Source of the DNA: Cymbomonas tetramitiformis | Taxonomy: Eukaryota > Chlorophyta > Pyramimonadophyceae > Pyramimonadales > Pyramimonadaceae | Direction of reading: 5' to 3' | NCBI GenBank assembly: GCA_001247695.2 | Contig: LGRX02009934.1 | Span: forward strand, 1-14,901 | DNA: 14,901 bases | Shown: positions 1 through 8,399 of the stretch, piece by piece | Numbering within the stretch: the stretch's first letter is position 1 | How the letters are laid out: each line of letters opens with the position of its first letter | Program-made: the position numbers and the translations under genes | The notes under the pieces: generated by a model | The model's input: the letters and a program-made list of their open reading frames with translations, nothing else | The model's database searches: none | Told to the model about the DNA's origin: nothing

Positions 1-14
1 TTGTGTGTGTGTAC

Positions 15-360
15 GTGCCCGCATGTTTCCTTTTTTTGACATGGGGTGTCCATGTTGTGTGGTGTGACTGCATTCATGACATAACCATGGACCAACAGGT
101 CCCATCCATCGACCGGGAGCCACTGGGGGGCATGCCAGCAGGGTCCGCTTACTCCGTTACCCAGAGACCAACAATTGTTGGGCGATGATCGGTCACATCG
201 TATCATCCTTCCATGCTGCCTTGCATCTGGGTTGGGAATATGTATGAGTTTGTGGTATCTTGTCACGGCCCCGCCCTGCTCTTGATTTGCTTTTCACATC
301 CACTGGGATGATGATGGGCTGGCTTTTGTTGGCCGATCTCATGCCGTTCAGTGTGTTACA
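15..360. repeat. Satellite unit X, copy 1
   Basis: It begins GTGCCCGCATGTTTCC and ends at GTGTGTTACA. It is near-identical to 571-915 and 1750-2101 apart from scattered substitutions and 1-bp indels. Confidence 0.9.
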
Positions 361-570
361 CCTTGATATGAAGTACTGGCGGATCGCTGTGAACGGGGAC
401 GGCGCTGGGTGGAAGTGGGTTTTGGGAGGCGGTTATCCCTGTGGTGCCATTCTGGCGGGCACTGCCTCTTGGAGAGCTCGGTAGATTCGTCTGTCGTGCT
501 GCGAGGAGAGGCAGAAGGTGGTGATGTACACCTTCTGTGTTTTCCCTTGAATTTTGTGGGGAGCACTTAG
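361..570. repeat. Satellite unit Y, copy 1
   Basis: It begins CCTTGATATGAAGTACTGG and ends GGGAGCACTTAG, directly before the next X unit. It matches 1539-1749 with only a few substitutions. Confidence 0.9.
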
Positions 571-915
571 GTGCCCGCATGTTTCCTTTTTTGACATGGG
601 GTGTCCATGCTGTGTGGTGTGACTGCATTCATGACATAACCATGGACCAACAGGTCCCATCCATCGACCGGGAGCCACTGGGGGGCATGCCAGCAGGGTC
701 CGCTTACTCCGTAACCCAGAGACCAACAGTTGTTTGGCGACGATCGGTCACATCGTATCATCTTTCCATGCTGCTTTGCATTTGGGTTGGGAATATGTAT
801 GCGTTTGTGGTATCTTGTCACGGCCCCGCCCTGCTCTTGATTTGCTTTTCACATCCACTGGGATGATGATGGGCTGGCTTTTGTTGGCCGATCTCATGCC
901 GTTCAGTGTGTGCGT
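571..915. repeat. Satellite unit X, copy 2
   Basis: Second copy of the X unit. It follows Y directly, giving an X+Y higher-order period of 556 bp at the left side of the block. It passes into the Z units instead of a Y unit. Confidence 0.9.
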
Positions 916-923
916 TACATCTC

Positions 924-1538
924 GTTGTGAACGGGGACGGCCACTGGAATGATTTGGATGATGGGATTGTGGCTGTCCCTGTGGTACCCTTCTGACGGGT
1001 ACTGGCTCTTTGAGGGCGTCGGGGATTCGTCTGCGGCTGGCTCTATTTATGTCCAGTGCCTTGGGGCTTTTTCACCTGCCGGGGGACTGGTGGTTGACAG
1101 CCACGTTATGGGGTACTGGCGGATCGCTGTGAACGGGGACGGCCACTGGAATGATTTGGATGATGGGATGTGGCTGTCCCTGTGGTACCCTTCTGACGGG
1201 TACTGCCTCTTTGAGGGCGTCGGGGATTCGTCTGCGGCTGGCTCTATTTATGTCCAGTGCCTTGGGGCTTTTTCACCTGCCGGGGGACTGGTGATCGACA
1301 CCCACTTTATGGGGTACTGGTATCTCGTTGTGAACGGGGACGGCCACTGAAATGATTTGGATGATGGGATGTGGCTGTCCCTGTGGTACCCTTCTGACGG
1401 GTACTGCCTCTTTGAGTGCGTCGGGGATTCGTCTACGGCTCGCTTTTTGGGAGTGTCTTGGATTCGCCTGACGCTAGCTCCCTCTCCGTGTACAGTGCTC
1501 ATGGTTATTACACATGCCGGGGGACTTGTGTTCTTTGA
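924..1538. repeat. Satellite Z array, two full units plus a truncated one
   Basis: Units start at 924, 1126 and 1327 (periods 202 and 201 bp). The first unit has one extra T near 966. The third diverges after about 1440, where the sequence becomes a different tail (1440-1538) that is still recognisably related to the Z tail through CATGCCGGGGGACT. From about 967 to 1350 the + strand is open as an in-frame 67-residue repeat, but this frame does not survive in the other copies. Confidence 0.85.
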
Positions 1539-1749
1539 CCTTGATATGAAGTACTGGCGGATCGCTGTGAACGGGGACGACCGCCGGGTGGAAGTGGGTT
1601 TTGGGAGGCGGTTATCCCCGTGGTGCCATTCTGGCGGGCACTGCCTCTTGGAGAGCTCGGTAGATTCGTCTGTCGTGCTGCGAGGAGAGGCAGAAGGTGG
1701 TGAAGTACACCTTCTGTGTTTTCCCTTGAATTTTGTGGGGAGCACTTAG
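1539..1749. repeat. Satellite unit Y, copy 2
   Basis: It repeats 361-570 almost exactly and again ends GAGCACTTAG just before an X unit. Confidence 0.9.
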
Positions 1750-2101
1750 GTGCCCGCATGTTTTCCTTTTTTTGACATGGGGTGTCCATGCTGTGTGGTG
1801 TGACTGCATTCATGACATAACCATGGACAACAGGTCCCATCCATCGACCGGGAGCCACTGGGGGGCATGCCAGCAGGGTCCGCTTACTCCGTAACCCAGA
1901 GACCAACAATTGTTTGGCGACGATCGGTCACGTCGTATCATCTTTCTATGCTGCTTTGCATTTGGGTTGGTGTTGGGTGTTGGCTTATGCGTTTGTGGTA
2001 TCTTGTCACGGCCCGCCCTGCTCTTGATTTGCTTTTCACATCCACTGGGATGATGGTGGGCTGGCTTTGTTGGCCGATCTCATGCCATTCAGTGTGTTAC
2101 A
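1750..2101. repeat. Satellite unit X, copy 3
   Basis: This is the last X copy. It has a few indels, including a lost C near 1828 and an extra GTTGGGTGTTG-type stretch near 1970. Similarity to the other X units stops at GTGTTACAC (about 2101), which marks the edge of the satellite. Confidence 0.88.
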
Positions 2102-2118
2102 CGCCTCCGGCGCAGCAC

Positions 2119-2211
2119 CATCCTGTGCACCCTGCACATTTTATTTCCGCCCCCTCTCCCCGCTTTTAGAATTTAACAATGGGTAACATCAAAAGCAGGG
2201 TGCACAGGATG
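2119..2211. repeat. Perfect 17-bp inverted repeat (hairpin or tiny MITE)
   Basis: CATCCTGTGCACCCTGC (2119-2135) is the exact reverse complement of 2195-2211, separated by 59 bp. It lies 17 bp beyond the satellite edge. I see no clear target-site duplication, so it may be a hairpin-forming sequence or a very small foldback element. Confidence 0.8.
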
Positions 2212-2442
2212 TACACGTAATAAGGTAATAAGGTGCACTGACTGGGCGAGCAAATTATATGAGACTTCGCGAAGTTCCATGCGACGTGCCACTGTCAGTC
2301 CATACCGACTACAGTGACACATCTACTGCCCGACCCATATAACAAGAGTGGGCCGGATGAACTATTACTTGCACTTTCTTCCCGATGGTCATACTTAGAT
2401 CCAATGGCTACGATCAGTTCTGCAGGTAGGATTACAGATCTA

Positions 2443-2480
2443 GAAACCCTAAGGGTTTCTTAGGGTTTCTTCAGGGTTTG
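2443..2480. repeat. Interstitial telomere-like repeats (TTTAGGG type)
   Basis: GAAACCCT is followed by AAGGGTTTC, TTAGGGTTTC and TTCAGGGTTTG, i.e. one inverted and three direct TTAGGGTTT-like units. The inverted junction AAACCCTAAGGGTTT is a near-palindrome. The cluster is too short and degenerate to be a real telomere. Confidence 0.5.
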
Positions 2481-2867
2481 AGCTTCCTGACTGCTACAGA
2501 AGTTCTAGACAGTCAGTCTTTACACCAAACTGATCACCAGGCACTGCACATTCCAACACCAGCGCCGAGCAAGGAGAAACAGCCTCACCTCAACGTGCAC
2601 TAGGAAGTGGTCGACACGCACGGGGCTCCCCCTACCATGTCCGTCTCGCCATGACAGCACCGTATGATAATCCCCCAAGAGCTACTTCAATGCGCACCTA
2701 CAGTTGCCGAGGTCCACCCACTCGTATCTCCCCTCATTGTCGAATTGCACGACATGCCGGCCTGGATCCGAGACGAAATCCGTGAGCGTACCAACCCGCA
2801 GCCCATGTTTCCTCCGGTAGCACAGGCAAACCTGATGTTCTTCTAGCCCCAGCCCTCGAAGCCTAGT

Positions 2868-3270
2868 ATCAAGGGTAGGAATAATCGATTGTTGGGACAA
2901 TTATGATTAACCAAGTTAATAATGTTTACCCCCATCAAATAGGTTTCATATTGAGATACACAGTTACGATCAATGATCATAAGTACTTCCGACGCACCTC
3001 GAAATTTGACCAGTATTTCCTCGTTGCTCGTACAATTCAAATTGTCCGTGACAATCTATCAATGCGGATGACGTCGGTGTACACTTCTAGGATGTTATAT
3101 CCCATATCATCTCGTCAAATCCAATGAAACTAGAATCGAAATTAGATTCTCAGAATATTTTACTTTCACGTGTGACAGGACACGTTTGAATTGTATGAAA
3201 TCACTATTCATTTAATTTGGGACTGGATATATAGTTTGCGATGTATCATTTGCGTGCAATATTGACTTCA
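2868..3270. repeat. Dispersed repeat, copy A (related to 13399-13760)
   Basis: The start, CAAGGGT followed by GGAATAATCGATTGTTGGG and ACAATTATGATTAA, matches 13399-13435 with few changes. A second matching block is GACACGTTTGAATTGTATGAAATC (about 3179-3202) against GACACGTTTGACATTATGAAATC (about 13717-13739). The middle is strongly diverged. Spacing between the two conserved blocks is similar in both copies (about 300 bp), so this looks like one old interspersed family rather than chance. Confidence 0.6.
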
Positions 3271-3443
3271 AACTTACAAATAGTTTAAAATAATTTGTAG
3301 TGACACTGCACCGTGTCTGATACAGGAAGACATCGCTTCTGGGATGTACATGCACGGTGGCATGCACTTAGCTAGGCATTGCCTTGCCCTTGCCTCGACT
3401 TTGCCTGGGCTTGCTCTCCACATTCATATGTTGGGGCCTGACG

Positions 3444-3471
3444 TGGCCCAAAGTGGCCCTGTTTTGGGCCA
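3444..3471. repeat. Short perfect hairpin, TGGCCCAAA/TTTGGGCCA
   Basis: A 9-bp perfect inverted repeat with a 10-nt loop sits in a GGCC-rich patch (3378-3480, with repeated TTGCCT/GGCCC words). It lies about 100 bp upstream of the first recognised LRR exon. No function can be assigned. Confidence 0.55.
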
Positions 3472-3568
3472 AAGGCCAATATTCTTGAAATGTTGTGACA
3501 TATCATCACTTCATCACTCATTAATGGTCAAGAGCAAGGCTGAGGATAATAAACTGCTTATGATGCAG

Positions 3569-3670
3569 ATAACGGAATCGGATATGAAGGTTATAAAGCA
3601 TTGGCCAAGGCACTCACTCCAAATGCAGAGGGAGTGTCCAACTCGTCACTGAGGTCACTAAATCTCGCAG
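3569..3670 (+). CDS. LRR exon a (34 codons, phase 1-1)
   Basis: The acceptor is TTATGATGCAG and the donor is GCAG/GTAAGTC, a strong consensus. The encoded cassette contains NGIGYEGYKALAKAL and ends SLRSLNLA. No upstream LRR exon was found in 3270-3568. Confidence 0.75.
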
Positions 3671-6027
3671 GTAAGTCTCATGCTGCATGATTTTTGAGCC
3701 CCTGTGGCACCCTTGATCTTCTAGCTAGGTGCACTAGATAGAGTCTTAGGGCATATCTTTCTTTTGTGTTTGATGGTGTTGTTTTATTTCTGATGAACAC
3801 AACCTTAGAAAGATGTGGATTGGATGCAGATAATAATGATTATGATGAAAGAGGAGTGCAGGCATTGGTGACTGCTCTCGCACCAAACGAGGTGGGGGTG
3901 TTCAACAGGTCGCTGAAATGGCTGAATCTAGACTGTAAGTCCCGTTTGCTAAGGCCTGTGTTCAACAGGTCCTTCAACACTTGATCTAAATTATACGAAT
4001 CTATACAAGCATCATCATCCTCCCCATAACATAATTTGGCTCTCCAAGCGCCAATATAGTTCATCATGAAATATATCTTCATGGGATTGACCGGCGCAGG
4101 GCTGTGTCACAGAGGCCCGGGCCGAAGGCGGGGCGAAGAGAAATTTGAGGGTGGGTCGTGGAGAAAATTGGAAATCGATCATTTGTTCTATCATTTATGG
4201 ATTTTTGACATTTGATCATAATCATAATTAAATGCTTTGCTCCAAAACACATCATTGATCCACCTCCCCCGCACCTGCCTTTTGGGTCTTGGGGGTTCGA
4301 CCCCCCCCAATTTAGACCCTAGAAGGCTTCCTTAACAGTGCTGCACTGGGGGTTTGGGACGCCTCCCTCCTCCCTGGACTCCGGTGAATCCCCCCCTCAG
4401 AGCAAAGCGTGTAGCCAATATATAGCTGGCGTGTCAAGGGAAGCCGAGAATAGCCAGCGGTAAAGCGCAAAAATAACAAGCAAATGAACATCACAATTAA
4501 GTAAACGCCACGAATGTTACCTGCCGACATCACAACAGCACCTCAGTAATCCCAGTAGCACGCCATGCTTCACCGCTACTGCCTACTGGTGCGGAAATTA
4601 CTATGATTCCGGAATTGCTGAAGCTGACGACGTGTGTGCTCTTGACACTCTCGACGCTCCAGTCATCTCCACCATACCCAGTCGTCACCCCCAGTCTCCC
4701 GAGCACCGGCGTCGTCGTCCTCCCACCAACCAAAATAAAATGCGTCACATCAGTCACGTTCTCCAGATAGTCGGAAGAACTGACAATTGCAACGACCAGT
4801 GAAAGCAGCTCAAACCCTAAATGTAAAAACCATCCCCCTATGGCCAAAGTGGATTCCCGATGCGGGCCGAGTCACCTCTGCAGAAGATTTCTACCCTGAT
4901 ACAATTCAACAATGCCCATGCTTTATTGGCTTCGTGACAAGAGTTGCATTGTAATAAGGTGTAGAGAGGAGTTAATGGCTGAATTTGCATGTGTGGGATT
5001 AAAGTCGGGGAGTGTGGCGCTTTAAACGGGTCGGCATGGGATAATCCTTTCCCCCATGGTTTTGCCCCGAATTTTACTTGGTTGTATCCTAGCTAGGTTT
5101 TAGGTTTTTGGGCATTTCTTCTGGTACTATTGGATTGTTTATTTCAATCTTGTTGAGCTGAATGTGAACCGTGGAAAGATGTGGAATGGGTGCAGTTACT
5201 GGGATACGGCGTGAAGGATCCGAGGCATTGTTGCTGCTTCTGCGCCCAACCAGTCAAGGCTTTGTCAATATGTCACTGAACACGCTCATTCTGAAAAGTG
5301 AGAACACACTCAGGCTCAAACCCCATTTCCTTAATAGTGGGACGTGCGCGTATCCAAGTAATAGCAATACACAGCTCGCGTTCGATTTATTCACACTCAT
5401 TTTTGCATCCTAGACTATGAAAGTTGGCACAATGTGTGATTTCATAGAGGTTGAAAGTTGGCACAATGTGCGATTTCATAGAGGTTGACTTCGATTGTGC
5501 TGAAACACTGCATTAGGGTTTGGGGCGATTCAGCCAATTCTGGCGCTCATACGTCAAAGGTGGATTTGCTATCTGTATGATGGGAGGGGAAAAGTTTTGG
5601 ATCAGAGTGCTCATGGAGGATGTCGAGATGATGCTTCCAATGTAAAAAAAGAGACGTGTGCAGAGTGGTTGGTGCAATGGCTCACTAGATGAAAATGGTG
5701 TTTACAAAAGCATAAAGATGAGACTTGTCATTTACTGCATGGGCAAATAACCAAATCATGAGTGACAAATATATTGATCAGCTTAAATTTTGAGCTTTGT
5801 TTTTCTCGCTCTCCAGCGCTGTTGATCTCAAAATTAATGAGTCTATTGCGAGGTTTATTAAATTGGATCACAGAAGTGGAGATTGCATGAAGACCACGAT
5901 CAGTGCTAAATTGTTGTGGAGGCGGTTGTGTACAGATAATTCGTTGATGGGATACGAAAATCAGACAGCGTTGCTGGAGGCCGCAAGGAACCATCCCAAC
6001 GCTGGTGCAATCAAAATAGAGTTCTAG
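3569..6027 (+). CDS. Leucine-rich-repeat (RNI/NLRC-type) protein gene, 3' part, multi-exon
   Basis: Four exons are recognised: 3569-3670, 3830-3934, 5196-5297 and 5936-6027, with introns of 159, 1261 and 638 bp. The three internal exons are 102, 105 and 102 nt (34, 35 and 34 codons). Each starts after CAG and ends before a GT donor in the same phase (phase 1), so each encodes one LRR cassette and could be added or lost without a frame change. The repeats follow the ribonuclease-inhibitor pattern, with EGxxAL, L-x-PN and SLxxLNL elements. The last exon keeps the ALLEAARNHPN-type end of such repeats and stops at TAG (6025-6027). Proteins of this class are usually binding scaffolds; the ligand is unknown. 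The 5' end is not found, so this is partial or possibly a decaying copy. The LRR family call is firm; exact splicing is inferred. Confidence 0.7.
3830..3934 (+). CDS. LRR exon b (35 codons, phase 1-1)
   Basis: The acceptor is GGATTGGATGCAG and the donor is GACT/GTAAGTC. The cassette contains ERGVQALVTALAPN and SLKWLNLD. The 22 bases before the acceptor closely match those before exon c, so intron ends were probably duplicated together with the exon. Confidence 0.75.
3958..3998 (+). pseudogene. Decayed LRR exon fragment inside the intron
   Basis: GTGTTCAACAGGTC (3958-3971) repeats the exon b sequence at 3898-3911 exactly. What follows would read as VFNRSF and then, after a one-base frame change, TLDLNYTN, i.e. 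the conserved tail of an LRR cassette. The EGxxAL half is missing and no proper donor follows. It is most simply a remnant of a duplicated LRR exon. Confidence 0.5.
4105..4150. repeat. GGCCGAA-rich repeat fragment
   Basis: GAGGCCCGGGCCGAAG followed by a GCGGGGCGAA block and AGAAATTTG resembles 13172-13215 and 13325-13360, which lie in the candidate MITE. It sits in the long LRR intron and may be a relic of the same family. Confidence 0.45.
4530..4847 (-). CDS. Possible antisense exon of an unknown gene
   Basis: On the minus strand this 105-codon frame is open within the 1261-bp LRR intron. Residues from about 25 onward have a protein-like composition (Gly, Val, Thr and Ser-rich, ending ...GITEVLL). 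Possible acceptors lie just before or within the start (TTTACATTTAG near 4814, AATTGTCAG near 4785), and GGCAG/GTAACA near 4513-4518 is a weak donor. No domain is recognised and there is no independent support. It could be a nested gene, an exon of a degraded element, or chance. Confidence 0.25.
   Translation of the reverse strand: MAIGGWFLHLGFELLSLVVAIVSSSDYLENVTDVTHFILVGGRTTTPVLGRLGVTTGYGGDDWSVESVKSTHVVSFSNSGIIVISAPVGSSGEAWRATGITEVLL
5196..5297 (+). CDS. LRR exon c (34 codons, phase 1-1)
   Basis: The acceptor is GGAATGGGTGCAG and the donor is AAAA/GTGAGAA. The cassette contains REGSEALLLLLRP and SLNTLILK. It is more diverged from the family pattern than exons a and b but keeps the same length and phase. 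Confidence 0.65.
5419..5486. repeat. 34-bp tandem duplication
   Basis: Two head-to-tail 34-bp copies (5419-5452 and 5453-5486), each starting GAAAGTTGGCACAATGTG, differ at one position. The repeat lies in the last LRR intron and is a recent local duplication. Confidence 0.9.
5936..6027 (+). CDS. LRR gene terminal exon
   Basis: The acceptor is TTGTGTACAG. In the phase set by exon c the exon reads NNSLMGYENQTALLEAARN..., completing the LRR begun by exon c, and ends EF-stop. A 3' UTR presumably follows. An 8-bp stem (6045-6052/6067-6074) is just downstream, and no clear poly(A) signal is seen. Confidence 0.6.
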
Positions 6028-7280
6028 TCGTAGGTGTCAAAGGAATGCCCATTGTGTTGCAGCGGCATGGGCATCACGGAATGACCGGGGAGGGACCGTG
6101 AGATCGGTGACATGATACAGCTGAACAGCGAACAACGTCGTTATGACCATACTAGCATGGTCGATCTCAAGATCTACACGAGGTCATCATCAATCGTGTT
6201 GGCATAAATTATAGGTAATCATGCAAACATTCATGCCCGATTGACGATGTCGATTCGTTTACGATGACACTATCCAGACTCGCGAAACATTCGTTGTTGA
6301 CGATTCGTTTTCGTTTCATACGATTCATCGTGTCGGTTATGTATTTCGTTTTCCGATTCCTTTCTTCGATTCTCTCATCTGACAAATAACGTGGCATATC
6401 GTGACGTAGATACATGCACCAGTAACAACAGCGCTTCGATTAATTGATTAAGTAACGTAAGTAAAGTGATTTGCTCAGGTCTGTCCGTCTCTCCTTATCG
6501 TCCAGAGTGCGGTATGGCGTACTTCCCTTTATGGGATCGGCTGGTTTTATCGATTTCACAAAAAAAAAAATGCCGATCAAACATGTGTTTTGAATTGCAA
6601 AATGATAAATAGGGGTGTTGATTAACCCTACAATTGATCTCTCTTTGAGCCGACGGCATGTAGATTTGTCAAATAGCGCCCCCAAACTTGAAAATAACAC
6701 CCGAAAATTGTCGATATGAGAACGGTTTCCATACTTTCGGTTTTTTCGGGGTGCCCTGCCTTTATTTCTTTTTGCAAACGTACTTTTTGTAAACGTGCTC
6801 CTCCCGGTACGGGGAAGGAGCATGGTAGTCTAACATATCTATGGAAACTCCTAAAAGTGTTCAACCACATCGGAAGGTCGTCGAAGTCGACAATATGTTC
6901 CGATTCATGTGCAGCCCCCTCGGTTTTGGGGGTCTTAAAATGACCCATATTTGGATCTCAGCTCATAGAAGGTATATGTGTGGGTATACACATGCACAAA
7001 TTGGTCCTCGCAACATGTGGCCTTCGCTACCGGCCTCGCGGGGGTGCATGGGGTGCACACAGATGGTATGACACGAGTATAGTATGTTGTCATACACTGT
7101 CATATGGGGTTTGTCACACACGGTTTACGCCCGGAATGGCGCCAAGATAAAAAAGTGTGCTAGGAGGCGAGCACAAGAGCCCGAAACGCAAGTAAATGGG
7201 CAAAAAACGGCTAAGTACAAAAATGCAGCGTGCGAGTACGGAGTATAGTACCACAATGAGGATCTGACTAATAATATAGC

Positions 7281-7312
7281 AACTGCGATTCTCACCGATG
7301 AGAATCGCTGTT
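7281..7312. terminator. Strong hairpin followed by T-rich tract
   Basis: GCGATTCTCA (7285-7294) pairs perfectly with TGAGAATCGC (7299-7308) around a CCGA loop. Beyond one T-T mismatch, AAC/GTT extends the stem. TTTCTTTTC follows on the + strand. In shape it resembles an intrinsic or Pol III-type terminator, but no transcript is identified, so function is open. Confidence 0.4.
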
Positions 7313-7375
7313 TCTTTTCACAGTGTTAAGGTGCGCATGGTGGCTATCATAGTACAGAGTACGGATTAGAGTACA

Positions 7376-7399
7376 GTTGAGTTCCGAGTTGAGTTCCGA
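7376..7399. repeat. 12-bp direct duplication GTTGAGTTCCGA x2
   Basis: Two exact adjacent copies (7376-7387 and 7388-7399). Confidence 0.9.
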
Positions 7400-7649
7400 G
7401 ATGCATAAGAACTCAAGCGTTGCCAGCTTCGGTGAAGACACCTGAACTGTGAACAGAAAAGTAAGATAATAAGTGTAAAGAAAGTAAACAGCCGAAACCG
7501 CTACCGTGTATAGAAAGCCTGCATCCGAATATAGAAAGCATATTCCAATTAATTAAACACCCGTAGTATCGAAACCATACGCGTGCGGTCGTATAAGATT
7601 AGGTATCCCTACGGTCCTAGGAAACTGTAGTATGTGTACTAACGGTAAC

Positions 7650-7699
7650 CTAACGGCATACTAACAGCAGTATATGTAGGCAAGTTAGTATGCCGTTAG
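7650..7699. repeat. 16-bp perfect hairpin within the array
   Basis: CTAACGGCATACTAAC (7650-7665) and GTTAGTATGCCGTTAG (7684-7699) are perfect complements around an 18-nt loop. Confidence 0.9.
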
Positions 7700-7840
7700 T
7701 ATGTGTTTAGGATACCGTTATGGTACCTACTACGTGAGACTAGATGCTAACGGCATACTAACGCCATACGTCTTAACGACCCGTTAGTACGTGCATATGA
7801 TGCCATTAGGACACCCCTAACACATGCATCTTAACTGGTT

Positions 7841-7955
7841 TTAGGATGCCGTTATGATGTTCATAGGACGACGTTAGGACATACTAACATATGCATATTA
7901 ACAGGCGTTAGGATGCCATTATGATGCTCATAGGACGACGTTAGGACATACTAAC
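7841..7955. repeat. 67-bp tandem repeat within the array
   Basis: TTAGGATGCC starts at 7841 and 7908. The segment from TATGATG through CATAGGACGACGTTAGG and CATACTAAC is repeated with a single base change. Confidence 0.85.
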
Positions 7956-8399
7956 ACCGACACCTTAGAGGCGTCCTAACGACATGCTATCGGGGACATA
8001 ATAAAGGCATACTAACGTTGGTTTTAGCATAGCTTTAGTGTGTTAGGACGCATACTAAACGCATACTAACTATGCCATAACTACACAAGCAGTCAAACGC
8101 GAACGTTGCGAGTATTCATATCGGGGGAAGCTTGATGCGAAGGCATATGCATTGTGAGGTGCGAGATACATTGTGATTGGTGAGTGTGATGCACAACAAG
8201 TGTGATAAACAAGTGTGATGCACAACAAAGCATATGCGTGGTTGAATGCACTTTGACAAGTCTAGAAACGTTAATATTTTTACTATCCACATTACAATCC
8301 AATCGTAAGTAGGGCTGCCCCATTCGTAGCCTAATTCGCTCAAAACAAGGCTCTAGTCCGAAAATTGCCTCTAGGGAATCAACCTAATCTCTTTAAAAC

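Larger units (their letters stand above)
15..2101. repeat. Nested complex satellite / tandem repeat block
   Basis: The whole block is built from three unit types. Unit X (about 345 bp) occurs at 15-360, 571-915 and 1750-2101. Unit Y (about 210 bp) occurs at 361-570 and 1539-1749. Unit Z (about 202 bp) starts at 924, 1126 and 1327. Y and Z are related: all five begin with G(C/T)TGTGAACGGGGACG (at 386, 924, 1126, 1327 and 1564) and share a GATTCGTCTG core. Copies are nearly identical but differ by 1-bp indels, for example in T-run length near 587 and 1770 and a lost C near 1828. Reading frames are therefore not conserved and the many open frames on both strands are probably incidental. The left edge is a short GT run (1-12). 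Confidence 0.9.
2102..2867. other. Unassigned stretch between satellite and dispersed repeat
   Basis: No gene is recognised. It holds the 17-bp inverted repeat, a 12-bp palindrome ACTTCGCGAAGT (2264-2275), a telomere-like cluster (2443-2480) and a short open frame at 2664-2846 (60 codons, no recognised domain, no supporting splice pattern). I cannot tell whether upstream exons of the LRR gene lie here. Confidence 0.5.
6028..7590. other. Region without a recognised gene
   Basis: It contains a CGATTCGTTT-rich low-complexity patch (6235-6375), A and T runs (6549-6560), several unrelated short open frames on both strands at 6440-7071 with no recognisable domain, a strong hairpin (7281-7312) and a 12-bp direct duplication (7376-7399). 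TACGGAGTAT/TACAGAGTACGG words recur at 7238-7250 and 7352-7364. I see no coding evidence. Confidence 0.5.
7590..8090. repeat. TAACG-motif array, left block
   Basis: It is dense in variants of CTAACGGCATACTAAC and its complement GTTAGTATGCCGTTAG. These occur in both orientations, for example at 7650-7665, 7684-7699, 7746-7761, 7841-7853, 7874-7888, 7908-7920 and 7939-7955, and near 8008 and 8050-8075. It also contains a partial tandem copy with 67-bp period (from 7841 and 7908). A 34-bp stretch at 7722-7755 recurs at 9864-9897 with one mismatch. Such arrays resemble subterminal binding-site arrays of large DNA transposons, or a satellite. Confidence 0.75.

Noticed and set aside
3..866. Plus-strand ORFs in the X units (61 and 109 codons)
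   Set aside because: They start at different positions, shift relative to each other because of T-run length changes, and are not conserved in copy 3.
1248..1909. Long minus-strand open frames across the satellite
   Set aside because: They lie in repeat units whose other copies have 1-bp indels that break the frames. The plus strand is open over parts of the same DNA, and no domain is recognised.
3790..3815. CTGATGA...GAAA resembling a hammerhead ribozyme core
   Set aside because: The bases between the two motifs do not form stem II and flanking stems are absent. It lies in the 3' end of an LRR intron.
4291..4308. GGGGGTTCGACCCCC, like a tRNA T-arm
   Set aside because: No matching acceptor stem, D-arm or anticodon arm is found within tRNA distance. 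It is a G/C-run hairpin.
5648..5690. GTGCAGAGTGGTTGGTGC, like a tRNA D-arm / box A
   Set aside because: The following bases do not form an anticodon stem and no GGTTCRA box B lies downstream. At best it is a decayed tRNA-derived sequence.
6440..6948. Minus-strand ORFs of 127 and 106 codons, overlapping in different frames
   Set aside because: They overlap each other and plus-strand frames, contain no recognised domain, and lack convincing splice sites or promoters.
7590..8090. CRISPR array
   Set aside because: The repeats are degenerate, occur in both orientations, have no constant spacer length and lie in eukaryotic DNA without cas genes.
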